Origin: Pogonophryne albipinna
Taxonomy: Eukaryota; Chordata; Actinopteri; Perciformes; Artedidraconidae
Direction: 5' to 3'
Assembly (NCBI GenBank): GCA_028583405.1
Contig: CM053251.1
Span: 7,654,102-7,718,101 of the forward strand
Length of the DNA: 64,000 nucleotides
Within the stretch, counting starts at the first letter, position 1. Every line of letters starts with the position of its first letter. Made by a program: the position numbers and the translations under genes. Below the pieces are notes generated by a model, which was given only the letters and a program-made list of their open reading frames with translations, had not been told where the DNA came from and made no database searches. Of the stretch, positions 58,342 to 64,000 are shown piece after piece.

Positions 58342-60700
58342 CAGCGGTCGGGAACCTATGGCTCGCGAGCCATATATGGCTCTTCCGGTGACGGCATATG
58401 GCTCCCAGACAATTTTGAGTTTAAAAAAAAAATAAAAAAAAATCAGTTTGGAACTGATTTTAAAATACTTGTGATATTTCTAAATAATACTGTGTCATTT
58501 TAAAGTAAACAGAAATTAGTTTTGAAGATAAATTTCACGGGTCACCCGTGGGTCGGGTCGGGAACCAATGGCTCGCGAGCATGTCCGGGTCATTGTAAAG
58601 GTGAAGAAATCAAGTTTATCCGCTTCAACCCTTGTAACGGAAAAGATGTCGAAAAGAAAAAAAGACGATGATTACCGTGCATTCCAGGCTGCGTGGACAG
58701 AGGAATTTGCATTTGTGGAGAGAGCAGGATCTGCGGTATGTCTAATATGCAATGATAAAATTGCATCGATGAAACGGTCAAATATAAAGCGGCACTTCGA
58801 TACGCACCATGCTTCATTTGCATCGAAATATCCAGCGGGGGACAGCAGGAAAAGGGCATGTGAGGAGCTACAGCGGAGAGTGCAGACGAGTCAGCAGCAA
58901 CTACGTGTGTGGACCAAGCAAGGTGACGGGAATTCCGCTAGCTTTGCGGGTGCTTTGGCAATAGTAAGGAATGGAAAGCCATTCACAGATGGCGAGTATG
59001 CCAAAACATTCATGCTTGATGTGGCCAATGAACTGTTTGATGACTTCCCAAATAAAGACAAGATAATCAAACGAATAAAAGACATGCCCCTGTCAGCAAG
59101 AACTGTGCACGATCGTAGCATCATGATGGCAAATCAAGTCGAGGAAACACAAATTAAGGACATAAACGCCGGGACATACTTTTCTCTCGCGTTAGATGAG
59201 TCAACAGACGTTAGCCATCTATCTCAGTGCAGTATAATTGCCAGGTATGCTGCAGGTGACACACTGCGTGAGGAAAGCTTGGCTGTTTTGCCAATGAAAG
59301 GGACAACAAGAGGAGAGGATTTATTCACGTCTTTTATGGAGTTTGCTAAAGAAAAAAAACTACCGATGGATAAACTTATTTCTGTCTGTACTGATGGTGC
59401 ACCCTGTATGTTGGGGAAGAACAAAGGATTTGTAGCGCTTCTCCGTGAACATGAAAAGAGAGCCATCCTAAGTTTTCATTGCATCCTGCACCAGGAGGCG
59501 CTTTGCGCTCAGACGTGTGGCCAGGAGCTTGGTGAGGTGATGTCGCTGGTCATTCGAGTGGTCAACTTTATTGTTGCCCGAGCTTTAAATGATCGTCAGT
59601 TTAAAGCTCTGTTAGAAGAAGTTGGGAATCATTATCCCGGTCTGCTTTTACACAGCAACGTGCGTTGGTTGTCAAGGGGGAAGGTGCTCAGCCGTTTTGC
59701 AGCTTGCCTGAGTGAAATCCGGACTTTTCTTGAAATGAAAGGCGTCAAGCATCCTGAGCTAGACAACACTGACTGGCTCCTGCAGTTTCACTATCTCGTG
59801 GACATAACTGGCCATCTGAACCAGCTCAATGTGAAAATGCAAGGTATTGGGAAATACAATCTCATCCCTTCAACAAGCAGTGTTTGCATTTGAAAGAAAG
59901 CTGGAAGTCTTTCTCAGGGACATTGAAACAGGTCGTCTTCTGCACTTTGAAAGACTGCAACAATTTAGAGATGCATGCTTAGCAAGTGACTCCACTCAAC
60001 ATCTGGATCTCCTGCAGCTAGCTGGCTTTACGTCCAATCTCCTGCAGTCATTCAAAGCACGTTTTGGAGAATTTTGTGCGCGCACTGGTCTTTTCAAGTT
60101 CATCACTCATCCACATGAGTGTGCAGTGGACAAAATCGACCTGACATGCATCCCCGGGGTCTCTATCGGAGACTTTGAGCTGGAAGTTGCTGACCTGAAG
60201 GCATCAGACATGTGGATGAGTAAGTTCAAGTCACTTAATGGAGAGTTGGAAAGTCTTACGCGACAGCGAGCAGAGCTGGCGAGGGAACACAAGTGGACAG
60301 AAATGAAAAATCTTCAACCTGAAGACCAGCTGATTCTTAAAACTTGGAACGAGCTTCCTGTGACATACCACACAATGCAGCGTGTGAGTATTGCCGTATT
60401 GACCATGTTTGGCTCTACATATGCATGTGAGCATTCATTCTCGCATATGAGGAACATTAAGACCAACCTACGTTCACGTTTAACTGATGGAAGCCTCAAC
60501 GCCTGCATGAAGCTCAACCTCACCACGTATGAACCAGACTACAAGGCCATCAGCAAAACCATGCAGCACCAGAAGTCGCATTAAAAGTAAGACATATTTA
60601 ATTTATTATACGTTAAAAATACTATATGGCTCTCAATGAAATATATTTAGAAATATTTGGCTTTTATGGCTCTCCCAGTCAAAAAGGTTCCTGACCCCTG
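58342..60700 (+). mobile_element. Nearly complete hAT transposon
   Basis: Exact 8-bp target duplication CCATAGAG (58334-58341 and 60701-60708). Termini CAGCGGTCGGGAACC and, complemented, CAGGGGTCAGGAACC. 2359 bp with one transposase gene. A second copy of the left terminus (CGGGAACCAATGGCTCGCGAG, cf. 58350-58368) recurs at 58559-58579, just before and into the coding region. GGCTC/GAGCC words are repeated at both ends. Confidence 0.95.
58646..60584 (+). pseudogene. hAT (Charlie-like) transposase, single frameshift
   Basis: I prefer the ATG at 58646 (MSKRKKDDDYRAFQ) over 58568, because the upstream codons lie over the internal terminus copy. Numbered from 58568, a BED/TTF-type finger is at 58-81 (CLIC...IKRHFDTHH), the RNase-H-like core has SLALDESTDVS (D210) and VCTDGAPCM (D276), and FHCILHQEAL follows. 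The first frame stops at 59893. A +1 shift in the GGGAAAT run at 59849-59855 moves to the second frame (from 59847), which carries the C-terminal hAT dimerisation region with YACEHSFSHMRNIKTNLRSR (catalytic Glu in CEHSFS) and ends at 60584. Relatives include the transposase-like parts of host genes such as ZBED5, GTF2IRD2 and SCAND3. One base stands between this copy and a full-length frame, so it is young. Confidence 0.92.
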
Positions 60701-60708
60701 CCATAGAG

Positions 60709-61789
60709 CATCTGTTAAGCATGTCTAATGTCTATCTGCTACAACCCCACAATTGTTTGTATGACTTCTTCAAAAATGAAACACAAAGGTCCATAGACAT
60801 GCGGCAAGTCTTAGGCAGACTAAACTATACCTGCTGCCATATCGCAGTCATTTTGCAGTTTATAGACGTTAAGCTAATATGTGAGATGAGTGTGATTTAT
60901 CTAGCAGACATTGGTTGCATGTGTGGTCAGTTTCAGTTTAGTCAGCTACTGCGATTAGCCTTTCTAGGCCAGAAGTTAAACAGTGTGTGGAGAAAGTATA
61001 TCAAATAATGTGAATTAAAGCTATTTTTTTTCAGTGGAGAACCAAGATGGTCGAGTTTTATTATGTTCTTGCCGAGTTCTAATGAACTTTGTTTTAACAT
61101 GATCAGCGAGGTAAATGTGCTGTTTCTATTACACAGGTCTGGTTGCTTTTTGGAAAGCATACAGTATATTTGTATTTTAATACATTTATTCATTGTCCAA
61201 AATGTAACGCAATTAAGTTTTGGCCGTAAAACAGGCAAAACTGCAAGTGGCTGATTGGACAACAGCGTGAGGTTTCCACTCATTCTAAGCCCTAAAACAT
61301 TTATTTCCATTGTAATGTTAAGTATTATTACTTTTCAAATGATCCACAATTGACAGTCAGGTTTACTGTGGAGAAGGTGGATTGGTGCGATTTAACCTGG
61401 ATGGTGAGTTCAGGGGAAGTGTGCTTGCCAGGAAGCGGTCAAAAAATCAATATGCATGTCTTTAAAAAGTGCCACCTTTCCTGTGTTTTCGTTGTGCCGC
61501 CTTGAAGCTGGATCAGCTTAGTGCGATCACACAGTAAAAGCTTTTTGATAACACACTCAGGCACTTGGGTAATTATCCAGGATATCTAGTCATTGCAAAA
61601 AGTTAAATTCATCACAACATCATATTTTATATATTTGTCTACGGTAATGGAATTACGTCTGTTGGGAAAGAAGCTCTACAAAAGGATTAGAGTGGAGTTT
61701 AATAGAAGAATTAATGAGGTTTGTGTACTTTAGAAGTTTCACCAAAGTAGAAAACATTTATTTCAGGTGATGTTTCTGCAATTTTTCCC
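60709..61789. other. No gene recognised
   Basis: AT-rich sequence with short chance frames only. Confidence 0.45.
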
Positions 61790-61973
61790 TGTAACCACTG
61801 AATAATCCAGTCTATATTCCAGCACCAGACACTTTTTTACGCTGCTATGGACAATCTTGCACTATACATTCCCTAAAATATTGAAGTGACTGTTATTTTG
61901 TATATATTGATTGTTGTGTTTTATCTTTAATGTGTGCATGTGTAAATGTGTCTGTTGATTGTGTGTATATATA

Positions 61974-63424
61974 CAGTCGGGCAAAAAAGTATTTAGTCAG
62001 CCACCAATTGTGCAAGTTCTCCCACTTAAAAAGATGAGAGAGGCCTGTAATTTTCATCCTAGGTACACTTCAACTATGAGAGACAGAATGGGGGGAAAGA
62101 ATCCAGGAAATCACATTGTAGGTTTTTTAATTAATTAATTGGTAAATTCCTCGGTAAAATAAGTATTTGGTCACCTACAAACTCCACTATGGCCAAGACC
62201 AAAGAGCTGTCAAAGGACACCAGAAACAAAATTGTAGACCTGCACCAGGCTGGGAAGACTGAATCTGCAATAGGTAAGCAGCTTGGTGTGAAGAAATCAA
62301 CTGTGGGAGCAATTATTAGAAAATGGAAGACATACAAGACCACTGATAATCTCCCTCGATCTGGGGCTCCACGCAAGATCTCACCCCGTGGGGTCAAAAT
62401 GATCACAAGAACGGTGAGCAAAAATCCCAGAACCACACGGGGGGACCTAGTCAATGACCTGCAGAGAGCTGGGACCAAAGTAACAAAGGCTACCATCAGT
62501 AACACACTACGCCGCCAGGGACTCAAATCCTGCAGTGCCAGACGTGTCCCCCTGCTTAAGCCAGTACATGTCCATGCCCGTCTGAAGTTTGCTAGAGAGC
62601 ATTTAGATGATCCAGAAGAGGATTGGGAGAATGTCATATGGTCAGATGAAACCAAAATAGAACTTTTTGGTAAAAACTCAACTAGACGTGTTTGGAGGAG
62701 AAAGAATGCTGAGTTGCATCCAAAGAACACCATACCTACTGTGAAACATGGGGGTGGAAACATCATGCTTTGGGGCTGTTTTTCTGCAAAGGGACCAGGA
62801 CGACTGATCTGTGTAAAGGAAAGAATGAATGGGGCCATGTATCGTGAGATTTTGAGTGACAACCTCCTTCCATCAGCAAGGGCATTGAAGATGAAACGTG
62901 GCTGGGTCTTTCAGCATGACAATGATCCCAAACACACCGCCCGGGCAACGAAGGAGTGGCTTCGTAAGAAGCACTTCAAGGTCCTGGAGTGGCCTAGCCA
63001 GTCTCCAGATCTCAACCCCATAGAAAATCTTTGGAGGGAGTTGAAAGTCCGTGTTGCCCAGCGACAGCCCCAAAACATCACTGCTCTAGAGGAGATCTGC
63101 ATGGAGGAATGGGCCAAAATACCAGCAACAGTGTGTGAAAACCTCGTGAAGACTTACAGAAAACGTTTGACCTCTGTCATTGCCAACAAAGGGTATATAA
63201 CAAAGTATTGAGATTAACTTTTGTTATTGACCAAATACTTATTTTCCAACATAATTTGCAAATAAATTCTTTAAAAATCAGACAATGTGATTTTCTGGAT
63301 TTTTTTTCTCATTCTGTCTCTCATAGTTGAAGTGTACCTAGGATGAAAATTACAGGCCTCTCATCTTTTTAAGTGGGAGAACTTGCACAATTGGTGGCTG
63401 ACTAAATACTTTTTTGCCCCACTG
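61974..63424 (+). mobile_element. Tc1/mariner element, copy 2, with intact transposase
   Basis: TA at 61972-61973 and 63425-63426. Termini CAGTCGGGCAAAAAAGTATT and, complemented, CAGTGGGGCAAAAAAGTATT, with the same IR/DR layout as copy 1. 1451 bp. It lacks ~151 bp of 5' untranslated sequence between the left inner repeat and the start codon (equivalent to 52068-52218 of copy 1). The junction lies at a 5-bp microhomology (GTTTG on the copy-1 plus strand). The gene is on the plus strand, opposite to copy 1. Confidence 0.96.
62189..63211 (+). CDS. Tc1 transposase, intact, 340 residues
   Basis: Cut-and-paste DDE transposase of the Tc1 family. Residues ~10-50 and 65-120 form the paired-like bipartite helix-turn-helix region, with a GRPR-like basic linker [12 protein letters not shown] at 56-67. 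Catalytic triad D153 ([10 protein letters not shown]), D244 ([11 protein letters not shown]) and E279 ([11 protein letters not shown]); 34 residues separate D244 and E279 (DD34E). The length of 340 is standard. No stop or frameshift, and all catalytic residues are present, so the protein could be active. The element's shortened 5' untranslated region, lying between the left terminal repeat and the start codon, may affect expression. Copy 1 differs by scattered substitutions and one frameshift. Confidence 0.97.
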   Translation: MAKTKELSKDTRNKIVDLHQAGKTESAIGKQLGVKKSTVGAIIRKWKTYKTTDNLPRSGAPRKISPRGVKMITRTVSKNPRTTRGDLVNDLQRAGTKVTKATISNTLRRQGLKSCSARRVPLLKPVHVHARLKFAREHLDDPEEDWENVIWSDETKIELFGKNSTRRVWRRKNAELHPKNTIPTVKHGGGNIMLWGCFSAKGPGRLICVKERMNGAMYREILSDNLLPSARALKMKRGWVFQHDNDPKHTARATKEWLRKKHFKVLEWPSQSPDLNPIENLWRELKVRVAQRQPQNITALEEICMEEWAKIPATVCENLVKTYRKRLTSVIANKGYITKY

Positions 63425-63601
63425 TATATATATATATATATAGGATATACATATTTTATACACATTTGTATATTTGTATTATTGTATTTTGTATTCGGGA
63501 TTGTTGGAAACGTTATTTCGATCTCTGTCTGTACAAACACAGAAACATTTACATTAAAGTTGACTTTGACTTTGATATGTTTTCATTTAACTTGTTTGTT
63601 T

Positions 63602-64000
63602 ATGAGCAGATGTACTGGAAACTTCTTGCCTGATTTCATGAAACTTAGTGGTAGGATGAAGCTTTGGCCGCAGAATAGCTCCAAAACAGAGGCCATTTTA
63701 GTTGGCACACCAAACCAGGTCCAGTCATCCCCCATAACCCACATTACCTTTTCTGGCCAAAACATACCCCTCTCCACATCAGTTACCAACCTGGGTGTAA
63801 GATTTGACCGACATCTGACCTTTGACACCCACATCAAACACCTGTGCAAAACCTCCTTCTACCACCTCAGGAACATTGCAAAACTCCGTCCCACACTCTC
63901 CCTGTCAGATGCTGAACAACTGGTCCATGCCTTTGTCTCCTCAAGGCTCGATTACTGCAATGCTCTCCTCATCGGGACTCCTAGCGAGAGCCTTCAGAAG
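63602..64000 (+). CDS. L2/CR1-type LINE reverse transcriptase, partial (runs off window)
   Basis: Open frame of 133 codons to the window edge without a stop. It reads KTEAILVGTPNQ, STSVTNLGVRFDRHLTFDTH, IKHLCKTSFYHLRNIAKLRP, LSDAEQLVHAFVSSRLDYC. This is the region downstream of the polymerase active site (thumb and C-terminal part) of vertebrate L2-like non-LTR retrotransposons. Upstream of 63602 the polymerase core is missing, so it is 5'-truncated. It is of the same general type as the LINE at 23085-25491 but its frame is intact as far as visible. Confidence 0.85.
   Translation, partial: MSRCTGNFLPDFMKLSGRMKLWPQNSSKTEAILVGTPNQVQSSPITHITFSGQNIPLSTSVTNLGVRFDRHLTFDTHIKHLCKTSFYHLRNIAKLRPTLSLSDAEQLVHAFVSSRLDYCNALLIGTPSESLQK

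Larger units (their letters stand above)
61790..63580 (+). mobile_element. LINE 3' tail interrupted by the Tc1 copy
   Basis: 61790-61971 (CCAGCACCAGACAC..., GGACAATCTTGCACTATACA) and 63427-63580 read as one T-rich LINE-type 3' untranslated region, ending ACATTAAAGTTGACTTTGAC with a short (GACTTT)n tail. The Tc1 insertion at 61974-63424 sits between them at a TA-rich spot. Borders are approximate and the coding part is absent. Confidence 0.5.

Noticed and set aside
62131..62862. 243-codon minus-strand frame
   Set aside because: Antisense shadow of the Tc1 transposase; the same shadow exists at copy 1 (51382-52075).

Overview
The window is nuclear DNA of a ray-finned (teleost, probably percomorph-type) fish. 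The evidence is one complete vertebrate pancreatic alpha-amylase gene with GT-AG introns, a dense load of teleost-type DNA transposons (hAT, Tc1/mariner, Harbinger-like, a long-TIR Mutator-like element, TTAA-flanked MITEs), L2/CR1-type LINE pieces, solo LTRs, a retroviral fragment, and a long (GT)n microsatellite. No bacterial-style operon, rRNA or CRISPR was seen, and no convincing tRNA.

Layout. 1-1285: right part of a long-TIR element cut by the window edge. 1286-9600: mostly sequence with no recognisable gene. 9611-14720: a minus-strand LINE split by a 4.18-kb Mutator-like element (10025-14200; ~575-bp inverted arms; exact 9-bp target duplication), which holds a Harbinger-like element and LINE debris. 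14721-20640: a TTAA-flanked element, an endogenous-retrovirus fragment and a solo LTR. 20646-31347: the amylase gene (nine coding exons, 512 residues, all catalytic, calcium and chloride ligands present). Its 5.6-kb first intron is swollen by a hAT element that itself holds an inverted-repeat element and a LINE, and the LINE holds a second hAT; another small hAT lies beside it, and intron 5 carries a TTAA-flanked MITE. 31348-45800: largely TE-poor, with a (GT)n tract, a solo LTR, a LINE tail and a TTAA element. 45807-47044: a DNA element with clustered subterminal repeats and a minus-strand Ulp1/C48 cysteine-protease relic. 50828-52422 and 61974-63424: two Tc1 copies of one family, the first frameshifted, the second with an intact 340-residue transposase. 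53407-54685: a non-autonomous hAT. 57787-58252: a solo LTR. 58342-60700: an almost intact hAT with one frameshift. 63602-64000: an L2-type LINE reverse transcriptase running off the edge.

The only host gene I can name is amylase. Everything else recognisable is mobile DNA, and many insertions are dated relative to each other by nesting and by exact target-site duplications. All calls were made by reading; similarity searches were not possible. Approximate borders are stated as such.
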